A DNA stretch of 20,810 nt from Pseudomonadota bacterium. GTDB lineage: Bacteria > Pseudomonadota > Alphaproteobacteria > Rhizobiales > Rhizobiaceae. Both the position numbers and the translations under genes were made by a program. The stretch spans positions 1-20,810 of the forward strand of contig JAEZHO010000161.1 in the NCBI GenBank assembly GCA_023416545.1. The letters run 5' to 3'. The notes beneath the pieces are model-generated. The model was not told the DNA's origin, searched no databases, and saw only the letters and a program-made list of their open reading frames with translations. Shown piece after piece: positions 7,457 to 14,948 of the stretch; positions within the stretch are counted from its first letter, which is position 1; every line of letters starts with the position of its first letter.

Positions 7457-8398
7457 TCAGTAGAGGACGTTCTGGGCCTCCGGCTTGTCGATATTGTCCT
7501 TGGTGACGACGACGACGCCGGTATCGACGAACTTCTCGACCTTCTCCTTGTCGATGATCTTGTTGACGGTCTGGACGCCGAGTTCGCCCATCTGGAAGGA
7601 ACCCTGCACGGCAATGGCCGACAGCGTGCCGTCCTTGACGAATTCCTGGAGGTCCTGGTTGCCGTCGAAGCCGACCGCCACGACCTGGCCTGCCTTGCCG
7701 GCCTGCTTCAGCGCGCGGCCCATGCCGATGGCCGTCGGTTCGTTGGCGCCGAACATGCCCTTGAGGTCTGCGTTGGCGGCCAGAACGTCGGTCGTCTGGT
7801 TCAGCGCCGTCGCCATCTGCGACTGCGAATAGTAGGGGCCGACGATCTCGAGCTTGGAGTTGGCCTTAATGTAGTCGGTGAAGCCGCCCACGCGGCCGAT
7901 CTCGGAACCGGCGCCCGCCACGTAGGACATGACGGCGATCTTGCCTTCGGTGCCGACCTTGTCGATCAGCGCCTGGGCCGCGAGTTCGCCGGCCTTCTTG
8001 TTATCGGTGGCGAGGAAGGACTGGTAATACTGGTCGGCCCCGTCCGCGAGCATGGAATCGACGATCACGACCGGGATGCGGGCTTCCCAGGCCTTCTTGA
8101 CGGCCGGCACGAGGGCGTCCGGATCCGAGGGCGCAAGCACGATGCCGGCGACGCCGCGGTTGACGGCGTTCTCGACCATGTTGACCTGGTCGGCGATGGC
8201 GGATTCGGCGGCCGGACCCTGGAAGGTCATCGTATGCCCCGGGATATCCTTCATGGCGGCATCCGCGCCCTTCTGGACGTTCTGCCAGAAGGTCGAGTTG
8301 ACTGTCTTGACGATGACGGCGATCTCGCCGGCCTGGGCCGAAGAGTAGGCGCCGATGGCGATGGCAGATGTCAGGAATGCTGCTGCAAGCTTCTTCAT
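7457..8398 (-). CDS. Periplasmic sugar-binding protein of CUT2 (ribose-type) ABC transporter
   Basis: A 313-residue RbsB-like substrate-binding protein (Peripla_BP_4). A Sec signal peptide covers residues 1-23 (MKKL, hydrophobic AAAFLTSAIAIGAYSS, cleavage after AQA) with no lipobox. The mature protein opens with the typical EIAVIVKTVNSTFWQNVQKGA, and VAGIVLAPSDPDALVPAV, VVIVDSM and VAVGFDGNQDLQ are family hallmarks. It captures the sugar in the periplasm and delivers it to the permease. The start is ATG at 8398 with GGAGGAAG upstream. Linkage to fucose enzymes suggests L-fucose or a relative such as L-galactose; ligand specificity cannot be read from motifs. Confidence 0.93.
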   Translation of the reverse strand: MKKLAAAFLTSAIAIGAYSSAQAGEIAVIVKTVNSTFWQNVQKGADAAMKDIPGHTMTFQGPAAESAIADQVNMVENAVNRGVAGIVLAPSDPDALVPAVKKAWEARIPVVIVDSMLADGADQYYQSFLATDNKKAGELAAQALIDKVGTEGKIAVMSYVAGAGSEIGRVGGFTDYIKANSKLEIVGPYYSQSQMATALNQTTDVLAANADLKGMFGANEPTAIGMGRALKQAGKAGQVVAVGFDGNQDLQEFVKDGTLSAIAVQGSFQMGELGVQTVNKIIDKEKVEKFVDTGVVVVTKDNIDKPEAQNVLY

Positions 8399-8490
8399 TG
8401 TCTTCCTCCAAAACGATTGGCCTGACCGGCCGGTTCCCGGGGAGCTCCTCACGCCCCGTGCATGTCGCGGATAAGGTCCGCACCCTTTCT
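8399..8490 (-). other. Structured 92-base gap between permease and binding-protein genes
   Basis: This is the only gap besides 7395-7456 that exceeds 30 bases inside the run. It holds GCGGA-N5-TCCGC (8467-8481), CGGGG...CCCCG (8438-8458) and the palindrome ACCGGCCGGT (8425-8434). Together with the hairpin at 7417-7444 it flanks the binding-protein gene on both sides. I see no open reading frame or clear promoter in it. Independent mRNA processing or stability control of the binding-protein segment is an inference. Confidence 0.4.
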
Positions 8491-9516
8491 TCACCGGCGG
8501 TTGCGCAACTGGTCGATCCAGACGGTGCCCAGAATGACGAGGCCGATGATGATCTGCTGGGTGAAGGCTGAGACGCCGTTCATGTTGAGGCCGTTGCGCA
8601 GGATGCCGATCACGAAGGCGCCGATGGCCGTGCCGGAGATCGTGCCCACGCCGCCGATCAGCGAAGTGCCGCCGATGACCGCGCTGGCGATGGCGTCGAG
8701 CTCGTACATGACGCCCTCGTTCGGCTGCGCGGTGACGAGCCGGGACATCAGGACGCATCCGGTGAGGCCGGCAAGCGTCCCGGAAAGCACATAGGTGAAG
8801 CTGACGACGCGGCCGACGTTGACGCCGGAAAGGCGCGCGGCATCGGCGTTCGAGCCGACCGCATAGATATGGCGGCCGAGAACGGAACGGTTCAGCATCA
8901 GCGAGACGGCGATCGCGATCACTACCATGAGGATGACGGGATAGGGGATGCCGGGGAAGACCACGGTCGGGAAACCGTCGTCGCCGATCGTGACGATGCG
9001 GAAGAGCGAGCCGTTGCCGAGGACGCCGAAGGTCTCGCCGAGCCCGGACACGGCGCGCGCGCCGGTGATCTGCAGCGCCACGCCGCGGGCAATCAGCATC
9101 ATGCCGAGGGTCGCGATGAACGGCGGCAGCTTCATCTTCGTGACCAGCAGGCCGTTGATCCAGCCGCAGACGGAGCCGGTCAGGATGCCGATCAGCATGG
9201 CGAAGGGCACCGGGATGCCGAAGTCCCGCACCGCCAGTGCCGCGACCACGCCCGCCAGCGCCAGCACGGAGCCGACCGACAGGTCGATCCCACCGGTGAT
9301 GATCACGCAGGTCGCGCCGATCCCGAGCAGCGCGATCGACGTCACCTGAAGCGCGATGGTCATGGCGTTGTTGACGGTAAAGAAGGCGCTGCTCGTCAGC
9401 GAAAATACCGCGATCAGGACGAACAGGCTGCCGAGGGCGGCGAACTTCTGGATGATGTCCTTCTGCCGGTCGGTCAGGCGGCGGCTCTTCGGCGCGTTTG
9501 CGTCTGCGATAGTCAT
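8491..9516 (-). CDS. CUT2 sugar ABC transporter permease (RbsC-like)
   Basis: An inner-membrane permease of 341 residues with about ten hydrophobic segments from roughly residue 28 to 335. Family signatures are clear: CVIITGGIDLSVGSVLAL, LPPFIATLGMMLIARG, the cytoplasmic IYAVGSNADAARLSGVNV that contacts the ATPase, and ELDAIASAVIGGTSLIGGVG. The start is ATG at 9516, two bases after the ATPase stop, so the two are translated together. It forms the sugar channel of the transporter. The sequence is complete with no missing motif. Confidence 0.95.
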   Translation of the reverse strand: MTIADANAPKSRRLTDRQKDIIQKFAALGSLFVLIAVFSLTSSAFFTVNNAMTIALQVTSIALLGIGATCVIITGGIDLSVGSVLALAGVVAALAVRDFGIPVPFAMLIGILTGSVCGWINGLLVTKMKLPPFIATLGMMLIARGVALQITGARAVSGLGETFGVLGNGSLFRIVTIGDDGFPTVVFPGIPYPVILMVVIAIAVSLMLNRSVLGRHIYAVGSNADAARLSGVNVGRVVSFTYVLSGTLAGLTGCVLMSRLVTAQPNEGVMYELDAIASAVIGGTSLIGGVGTISGTAIGAFVIGILRNGLNMNGVSAFTQQIIIGLVILGTVWIDQLRNRR

Positions 9517-9518
9517 CC

Positions 9519-11069
9519 TCAGTGTCCCCTTGGTCCATAGCCGGAGGCGTAGCGCATGATCTCCTCCTGGTCCGTCGCGCGCGTATCGAGCACGCCGGTG
9601 ATGCGGCCGCCGTGGAAGACCGCGACGCGGTCGGTCATGCCGAGGATTTCCGGCAGTTCGGAGCTGATCAGCACCACGCCGATACCCTGCGCGGCAAGCT
9701 CATCCATGATCTGGTAGATGGCGAATTTCGCGCCGACATCGATGCCGCGCGTCGGCTCGTCGAAGAACATCACCTTCGGCTTTCGGAAGAGCCACTTGCC
9801 GATGATGATCTTCTGCTGGTTGCCGCCCGACAGGAGACGCACCGGCTGCCTGATCGAGGGCGTGCGGATGTTCAGGAGCCGCACATAGTCCTGCGTCACC
9901 TGCGCGTGGCGCGCGAAATCGATGAAGCCGAGGCCGTTCGAGACCTCTTCCATGTTGGCGAGCGTCATGTTGGCGTCGACCGGCATCTTGATCGCCAGTC
10001 CCTGCGCCTTGCGGTCCTCCGACAGATAGGCGACGCCGGCGGCGATGGCATCGCGCGGCGAGCGGATCGAAAGCGTCTCGCCGTGCAGGGTGATGGTCCC
10101 GCCGTCGAGCGCGTCGGCACCGAAGATGGCGCGCGCGACTTCCGTCCGTCCGGCTCCCATCAGGCCCGCAAAGCCGAGGATTTCCCCGCGGCGAAGCGTG
10201 AATCCGATATCGGAGAAGACGCCCTCGCGCCTCAGCCCCGCGACGCTGAAGATGACATCCTGCGACGGCGTCGAGGTCCGCTCGGGAAACTTTTCCTCGA
10301 GCGAGCGGCCGACCATTTTCGCGACGATCGCGTCGACGGTCGTGTCGGCGAAATCGTCGGTCGCGATGTAGCGCCCATCGCGCAGCACGGTGACCCGGTC
10401 GACGATTTCCGCCATCTCGTCCAGCCGGTGCGAGATGTAGACGATGCCGACCCCTTCGGCCTTCAGGTCGCGGATGACCTTGAAGAGCAGCCGGGTCTCC
10501 TGTTCGGTGAGCGACGAGGTGGGCTCGTCCATGATGAGCACTTCGGCGTCGAGCGACAGTGCCTTGGCGATCTCCACCATCTGGCATTGCGCCACCGAGA
10601 GCGTCCGCACGGCTACGTCCGGCCCGATGTCGACGCCGAGGCGGTCGAGGCAGCGCTTCGCATCGGCGCGCAGTTTCCGGCGGTCGACGAGGAAGCCGCG
10701 GCGCGGTTCGCGGGCCAGGTAGATGTTCTCGGCCACAGACAGATGCGGGACGAGGTTGAGTTCCTGGTGGATGATCGCGATGCCGGCGGCTTCCGATTCC
10801 AGAGGGGAGGCGAAGCGTCGCTCCTCGCCCTTGTAGACGATGCTGCCGCCGCTCGGCTGGTAGACGCCGCTGATGATCTTCATCAGCGTCGACTTGCCGG
10901 CGCCGTTCTCGCCGCAGACGGCGTGGACCTCGCCGCGGCACAGGTCGAAATGCACGTCGGCGAGGGCGAGGACGCCCGGAAATTCCTTGGTGATGCCGTG
11001 GAGGCGAAGAAGCGGCTCGCCGTCGGCGGGGCCGGACAAGGCGCGTTCGACGCGCGCAGACGTTTCCAT
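9519..11069 (-). CDS. CUT2 sugar ABC transporter ATPase (RbsA/MglA-like)
   Basis: A 516-residue protein with two fused nucleotide-binding domains, the normal design for ribose-type importers. Domain 1 has Walker A GENGAGKST, a divergent signature LSVAQCQMVEIAKAL and Walker B VLIMDEPTSSLT. Domain 2 has the usual degenerate Walker A (GLMGAGRTE), a normal LSGGNQQK signature and Walker B VMFFDEPTRGIDVG. Only domain 1 is expected to bind ATP tightly. The start is ATG at 11069 because GGAGGAGG lies just upstream; an in-frame extension to 11129 covers that ribosome site and is not credible. It is the first gene of the - strand run and faces the divergent regulator gene. Confidence 0.95.
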   Translation of the reverse strand: METSARVERALSGPADGEPLLRLHGITKEFPGVLALADVHFDLCRGEVHAVCGENGAGKSTLMKIISGVYQPSGGSIVYKGEERRFASPLESEAAGIAIIHQELNLVPHLSVAENIYLAREPRRGFLVDRRKLRADAKRCLDRLGVDIGPDVAVRTLSVAQCQMVEIAKALSLDAEVLIMDEPTSSLTEQETRLLFKVIRDLKAEGVGIVYISHRLDEMAEIVDRVTVLRDGRYIATDDFADTTVDAIVAKMVGRSLEEKFPERTSTPSQDVIFSVAGLRREGVFSDIGFTLRRGEILGFAGLMGAGRTEVARAIFGADALDGGTITLHGETLSIRSPRDAIAAGVAYLSEDRKAQGLAIKMPVDANMTLANMEEVSNGLGFIDFARHAQVTQDYVRLLNIRTPSIRQPVRLLSGGNQQKIIIGKWLFRKPKVMFFDEPTRGIDVGAKFAIYQIMDELAAQGIGVVLISSELPEILGMTDRVAVFHGGRITGVLDTRATDQEEIMRYASGYGPRGH

Positions 11070-11129
11070 GCTGCCTCCTCCCCTCAACACTTTTTTCCGC
11101 TCGGCCGGGCTCCTCCCGCCAGCCTCCAA

Positions 11130-11159
11130 TGGTTACTCCTCGTCATCCAAACTGGTCAA
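11130..11159 (-). promoter_or_regulatory. Possible promoter for the ABC/fucose operon
   Basis: On the - strand a TTGACC (11154-11159) is separated by 18 bases from TAACCA (11130-11135), about 60 bases before the first gene. The -35 match to TTGACA is 5 of 6; the -10 is poor. A second TTGACC sits at 11200-11205. The first -35 element overlaps a candidate operator. This is a by-eye prediction. Confidence 0.3.
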
Positions 11160-11166
11160 GCCAATT
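11150..11166. promoter_or_regulatory. Candidate operator 1: AACTGG-N5-CCAATT
   Basis: An imperfect inverted repeat resembling the AATTGG-N4-CCAATT box I recall for UxuR/ExuR-type GntR regulators, with one extra spacer base. It overlaps the candidate -35 of the - strand operon, where a repressor would be expected to bind. The likely ligand protein is the adjacent GntR/FCD regulator. Confidence 0.35.
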
Positions 11167-11210
11167 TTGCGGACGAGGTTTTTGCCTGTCGTGCGCATCG
11201 GTCAAAATCC

Positions 11211-11222
11211 TTGTTATACCAG
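11211..11222. promoter_or_regulatory. Candidate operator 2: TTGTTATACCAG
   Basis: It agrees at 10 of 12 positions with TTGGTATACCAA, the core of UxuR/ExuR-type sites. It lies about 60-70 bases upstream of the regulator gene and within the divergent region, so it could mediate autoregulation. It is about 60 bases from candidate operator 1, far enough for DNA looping. Recognition by eye only. Confidence 0.4.
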
Positions 11223-11282
11223 TGACCTCCGGCCGCGCATTCGGCTTGCCCGCCCCGTGAGGAGCTACTATGGTAAGGCCAG

Positions 11283-12005
11283 ATGCAGGGAACGCGGAAA
11301 CCCATGAACGGACCCATCAAGGCGGCAGAGCCGCGGCGGCTCTACCAGCAGATCGCCGACCAGATACGGACGCTGATCCAGGGAGGCCACTTCCCGCCCG
11401 GTGCCCGCCTGCCCGCGGAACGGGATCTCGCGCAGCAACTCGGCGTCTCCCGCCCGTCTCTCCGCGAGGCGCTGATCGCGTTGGAAATCGAAGGCAGCGT
11501 CGAGATCCGCATGGGGTCGGGGATCTACATCACGGCCGAATCCGACCGTCGTCCGCTGCAGACGGGCTCGATGGGAGAGAGCCCGATCGAGTTGATGGAG
11601 GCGCGCGCCGCCGTCGAGGGGACGGTCGCGCTTTCGGCCGCCGCCAGGGTTTCCCCCGAGGGACTGACCCTGCTGCGCGAAACGCTCGACGCCATGCGCG
11701 GTGAGATCGAGGCGGGCCGCAAGCCGCTGGACCAGGACCGGATCTTCCACCTCACGATCGCCGCCCAGGCGGGCAACTCCGTGCTGGCGCACATTGTCGG
11801 CGACCTGTTCGACGAGCGCCACAGCCCGATATCCGCCCAGTTGCGGACCCGCTTCGAGACGCCGGAAACCTGGCACCTCGCGCTCCTCGAACACGAGGCG
11901 ATCTTCACCGCCCTGCAGGCGCGCGATCCGCTCCTCGCCCAGGCGATGATGCACGCGCATCTGGAACAGTCGAAGCGCCGGTGGATGGAAAACGAGCCGC
12001 GCTGA
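11283..12005 (+). CDS. GntR-family transcriptional regulator with FCD domain
   Basis: A 240-residue regulator. Residues about 20-85 form the winged helix-turn-helix (ERDLAQQLGVSRPSLREALIALEIEGSVEIRMGSGIYI), and about 98-235 the helical FCD ligand domain with the metal-site residues Asp/His of DRIFH, His of EHEAI and His of MHAHLEQS. FCD regulators such as UxuR, ExuR, LgoR and LldR usually repress sugar-acid or hydroxyacid genes and are released by a pathway acid. Its position, divergent from the transporter operon and 47 bases before uxaA, makes it the obvious local regulator. The start is uncertain: ATG 11283 has only a nearby AAGG, ATG 11304 is an alternative, and the best ribosome site (GGAG at 11261) serves an out-of-frame ATG at 11270. 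Confidence 0.9.
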   Translation: MQGTRKPMNGPIKAAEPRRLYQQIADQIRTLIQGGHFPPGARLPAERDLAQQLGVSRPSLREALIALEIEGSVEIRMGSGIYITAESDRRPLQTGSMGESPIELMEARAAVEGTVALSAAARVSPEGLTLLRETLDAMRGEIEAGRKPLDQDRIFHLTIAAQAGNSVLAHIVGDLFDERHSPISAQLRTRFETPETWHLALLEHEAIFTALQARDPLLAQAMMHAHLEQSKRRWMENEPR

Positions 12006-12052
12006 GCCACACAATCGAAAATCAGGAATACTCCCGGGAGGGGGAAGCAGTC

Positions 12053-13585
12053 ATGGATGCCATCATCACACCCGTCATCATTCTCAATCCGGCCGATGAT
12101 GTCGGTGTCGTTCGCCGTTCCGTGCAGGCGGGAAATCCCGTCGGCCATGGCGATCTCGTCGCGCGCGAACTGATCGGCCGCGGCCACAAGGTCGCGCTCC
12201 GGCACATTCCCTCGGGGGCCGAGGTGAAGAAATACGGGCAGGTGATCGGCGTCGCGACGCAGGATATCGAGCCCGGCAGCCACGTCCACCTGCACAACCT
12301 CGCCATGCTGCCCTCCGAGCACGAACACCAGTTCAGCGTCGATATCGAAGAGAAGGGCATGCTGCCGGAAAGCGAGCGGCGGACCTTCATGGGCTATGAC
12401 CGCGGGATCGGCGGCGCCGGCACGCGCAACTACATCGGCATCATCTCCTCGGTGAACTGTTCCGCCACCGTGTCGCGCTACATCGCCGACTACTTCAACC
12501 GCATGGGCGGGCTCGACGGGTTCGACAACATCGACGGCGTGGTGGCCCTGACGCATGGCGGCGGCTGCGCGCTCAACAACAACTCGGAAGGTTACCGGGT
12601 GCTGATCCGCACCATCCAGGGCTATGCCAAGCATCCGAACTTCGGTGGCATCCTGATGATCGGTCTCGGCTGCGAAACCAACCAGATCGGCCCGATCCTC
12701 GAGCACTACAAGATGGAGGAGGGCAGCCGCCTGAGGACCATGACGATCCAGCAGCACGGCGGCACCAAGAAGACCATCGACGCGGCGATCGAGATCATCA
12801 AGGAGATGCTGCCGGGCGTGAACGCCGCGGTGCGCACGCCCCAGCCGTTGTCGAAGCTCAAGGTCGCCCTCGAATGCGGCGGTTCCGATGGCTATTCCGG
12901 GATCTCGGCCAACCCGGCGCTCGGCCACGCCTCCGACCTCATCGTCCGCAACGGCGGCACCACTGTGCTCTCGGAAACGCCGGAGATCTACGGCGCGGAA
13001 CACCTGCTGACGCGACGGGCCGTGAGGCCGGAGGTCGCCGAAAAGCTCATGCAGCGGATCGAATGGTGGCGTGACTATACCGCCCGCAACGGCGACGAGC
13101 TCAACAACAATCCGTCCCACGGCAACAAGCTCGGCGGCCTGACGACGATCCTGGAAAAGTCTCTCGGCGCCGTCGCCAAGGGCGGCTCCATGCCACTCAA
13201 GGCCGTCTACGAATTCGCCGAGACCGTGACCGAGCCCGGCTTCGTCTTCATGGATACGCCCGGATACGATCCGGTGGCGGTGACCGGGCAGGTCGCAGGC
13301 GGCTGCAATGTCATCTGCTTCACGACCGGACGCGGCTCGGTTTCCGGCTTCAAGCCATCGCCCTGCATCAAGATCGCCACCAACTCCGAAATGTACGAGC
13401 ACATGAAGGAGGATATGGATCTCAACTGCGGCGGGATCGTCACCGGCGAGGAGACGATCGAGCAGTCCGGGCAGCGGATTTTCGAGGAGATACTCGCGGT
13501 CGCGTCGGGCAGGAAGACGCTGAGTGAAGTCTATGACTACGGCGACAATGAATTCGTGCCGTGGCAGATCGGTGCGGTGACCTGA
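12053..13585 (+). CDS. uxaA: UxaA-family sugar-acid dehydratase (D-altronate dehydratase type)
   Basis: A full-length, 510-residue member of the altronate/galactarate dehydratase family. The N-terminal SAF-like domain (about residues 1-95) shows IPSGAEVKKYGQVIGVATQDI and VHLHNL. The C-terminal catalytic part shows MGYDRGIGGAGTRNYI, THGGGCALNNNSEG, GLGCETNQI and ALECGGSDGYSGISANPALG. E. coli UxaA converts D-altronate to 2-keto-3-deoxy-D-gluconate using iron. Homologues of this family have been reported to act on L-galactonate, D-arabinonate and L-fuconate, so a role parallel to FucD is possible. The start is ATG at 12053 with GGGAGGGGGAAG upstream; the in-frame extension into the regulator gene is rejected. 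It is probably co-transcribed with the regulator. The exact substrate is open. Confidence 0.88.
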   Translation: MDAIITPVIILNPADDVGVVRRSVQAGNPVGHGDLVARELIGRGHKVALRHIPSGAEVKKYGQVIGVATQDIEPGSHVHLHNLAMLPSEHEHQFSVDIEEKGMLPESERRTFMGYDRGIGGAGTRNYIGIISSVNCSATVSRYIADYFNRMGGLDGFDNIDGVVALTHGGGCALNNNSEGYRVLIRTIQGYAKHPNFGGILMIGLGCETNQIGPILEHYKMEEGSRLRTMTIQQHGGTKKTIDAAIEIIKEMLPGVNAAVRTPQPLSKLKVALECGGSDGYSGISANPALGHASDLIVRNGGTTVLSETPEIYGAEHLLTRRAVRPEVAEKLMQRIEWWRDYTARNGDELNNNPSHGNKLGGLTTILEKSLGAVAKGGSMPLKAVYEFAETVTEPGFVFMDTPGYDPVAVTGQVAGGCNVICFTTGRGSVSGFKPSPCIKIATNSEMYEHMKEDMDLNCGGIVTGEETIEQSGQRIFEEILAVASGRKTLSEVYDYGDNEFVPWQIGAVT

Positions 13586-13603
13586 GCCACCGCACCGGGT
13601 TTC
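13570..13603 (+). terminator. Intrinsic terminator overlapping the uxaA stop codon
   Basis: A perfect 10-bp stem, CGGTGCGGTG (13570-13579) and CACCGCACCG (13588-13597), is followed by GGTTTCCTTAT. The left arm lies in the last codons of uxaA and the stop codon is in the loop. It separates uxaA from the convergent opgC-like gene. Confidence 0.7.
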
Positions 13604-13604
13604 C

Positions 13605-14822
13605 TTATCGGGCCGGCTTGTTCTGCGGCTTCATTGCGCGCATGGGCTGAGGGGAGGCGGGGGCGATGAACCTCTCCCGCTCCCGCCACACGGCGGGCAG
13701 CGCCAGCAGGGCAATCCCCGCGAACGCGATGGCCGTCTTCGTCACCTCGCTCAGCTGCGGCGAGCGGCCGTCCAGATAGTAGACGCCATAGACGATCGCC
13801 ACGTGCCAGACATAGACATAGAGCGAGTGGCGGCCGAGCAGCTGCAGGAACTTCAGCGAGAACACCCAGGTAAGGACGCCTGCAGCCTTCTGGACGAAGG
13901 ATGACGGGTGTCTCGGACCTGCGACGAGAAGCCAGGTGACGAGTGCGGCAACCGCGATGAAGTTCAGGAGGTAGACCGGGCCGAAGTCGGCGCGGATCTC
14001 CATCGAGGCGAACTTGCCGATCATGAAGTCCGGCATCAGCCCGTTCGCCGTCATGATGCGCAGCGGCAGGAAGAACAGGACGAGGATCAGCGCCATCTTC
14101 GGGATGAAGGTGTTTTCCGGCGTCAGGATCCGGTTCCAGTCGATCTTGTTCGTCGAGGTCATCGCGCCGAGGACAAGCCCGGAATAGAAGACGATCTGCC
14201 AGCCAAGAAGGTTGAAGCTGGCGCGGATGCCCTGGTCGTCCGGACCCATCACGGCCTGGTTGAGCGGCTCGGTGACGATCCGGTGCAGGCCGAGCTGGCC
14301 GGCCATCCACAGGGTGAGCGAGGCGGCGAGCACGTAGTGCCACTTGTCCTCGATCACCAGCTTCACGAGCATGGGCGCAAACAGCATGTAGACGATGTAT
14401 TGCGGCAGGATGTCCATGAACGTCGGCTGGAAGAGGAAGGTCGCGATCGCGGCGAGACGAAGCGGATCGTCGAACGTCGTATAGCCCAGCCAGTTGTACC
14501 AGACGCTGTAGGCCTCCGGCAGGATCATCTGCGCCGCGAGCACGGCAATCACGATCCCCATCGCATAGCGGTAGAGTTCGAAAGCCCGCGAATAGATCGC
14601 CTGGCGCCCGGCCGCATAGCCGTTCTTCATCATCTTGCGGGCGTAGACCATGCCGATGAGGAGGCCGGACAGGAAGACGAAGCCCTGCGCGTCCTCGACG
14701 AATGCCAACTGGTTGTGGTTGACTTTCACCAGCCAGTAACCGCCGGCGAAGATCAGGTGGTTGATCAGCATGAAAACGAGGAAATAGCCTCGCATACCAT
14801 CAATAATATCGAACCTTTTCAT
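13605..14822 (-). CDS. opgC: OpgC-like integral membrane acyltransferase
   Basis: A 405-residue polytopic membrane protein with about ten hydrophobic segments. It matches the OpgC family (PF10129-like), which transfers succinyl groups onto osmoregulated periplasmic glucans in proteobacteria; in rhizobia the acceptor would be cyclic beta-glucan. Visible marks are the N-terminal RFDIIDGMRGYFLVFMLINHL (short loop then helix), EDAQGFVFLSGLLIGMVYARK, FMDILPQYIVYMLFAP and LQLLGRHSLYVYVWHV, all typical of the group. The start is ATG at 14822; the ribosome site is weak. It converges on uxaA and is unlikely to be linked to sugar catabolism. A general acyltransferase-3 enzyme with another acceptor is the alternative. 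Confidence 0.82.
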   Translation of the reverse strand: MKRFDIIDGMRGYFLVFMLINHLIFAGGYWLVKVNHNQLAFVEDAQGFVFLSGLLIGMVYARKMMKNGYAAGRQAIYSRAFELYRYAMGIVIAVLAAQMILPEAYSVWYNWLGYTTFDDPLRLAAIATFLFQPTFMDILPQYIVYMLFAPMLVKLVIEDKWHYVLAASLTLWMAGQLGLHRIVTEPLNQAVMGPDDQGIRASFNLLGWQIVFYSGLVLGAMTSTNKIDWNRILTPENTFIPKMALILVLFFLPLRIMTANGLMPDFMIGKFASMEIRADFGPVYLLNFIAVAALVTWLLVAGPRHPSSFVQKAAGVLTWVFSLKFLQLLGRHSLYVYVWHVAIVYGVYYLDGRSPQLSEVTKTAIAFAGIALLALPAVWRERERFIAPASPQPMRAMKPQNKPAR

Positions 14823-14948
14823 CGGTCGCGGTCTCCGTATTGCCGTGCCGATGCGCCTGGGCCGCCCGGTCGGTATGGCCTCTTCGGGCCAGGATATTCA
14901 GCGCCCCAACGCAGCAATCACGCGGTGAGTTCCGCGCGTCCGCGCCGG

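Noticed and set aside
7457..9538. 693-codon frame extending the binding protein upstream
   Set aside because: The Sec signal peptide and GGAGGAAG site place the start at 8398; the rest is a shadow of the permease gene.
9522..11225. 567-codon open frame on the + strand opposite the ABC ATPase
   Set aside because: Antisense to a complete RbsA-like protein; shadow composition.
11270..11704. 144-codon frame from the ATG with the best ribosome site before the regulator
   Set aside because: The product is Arg/Ala/Pro-rich shadow with no motif, whereas the overlapping frame encodes a complete GntR/FCD protein.
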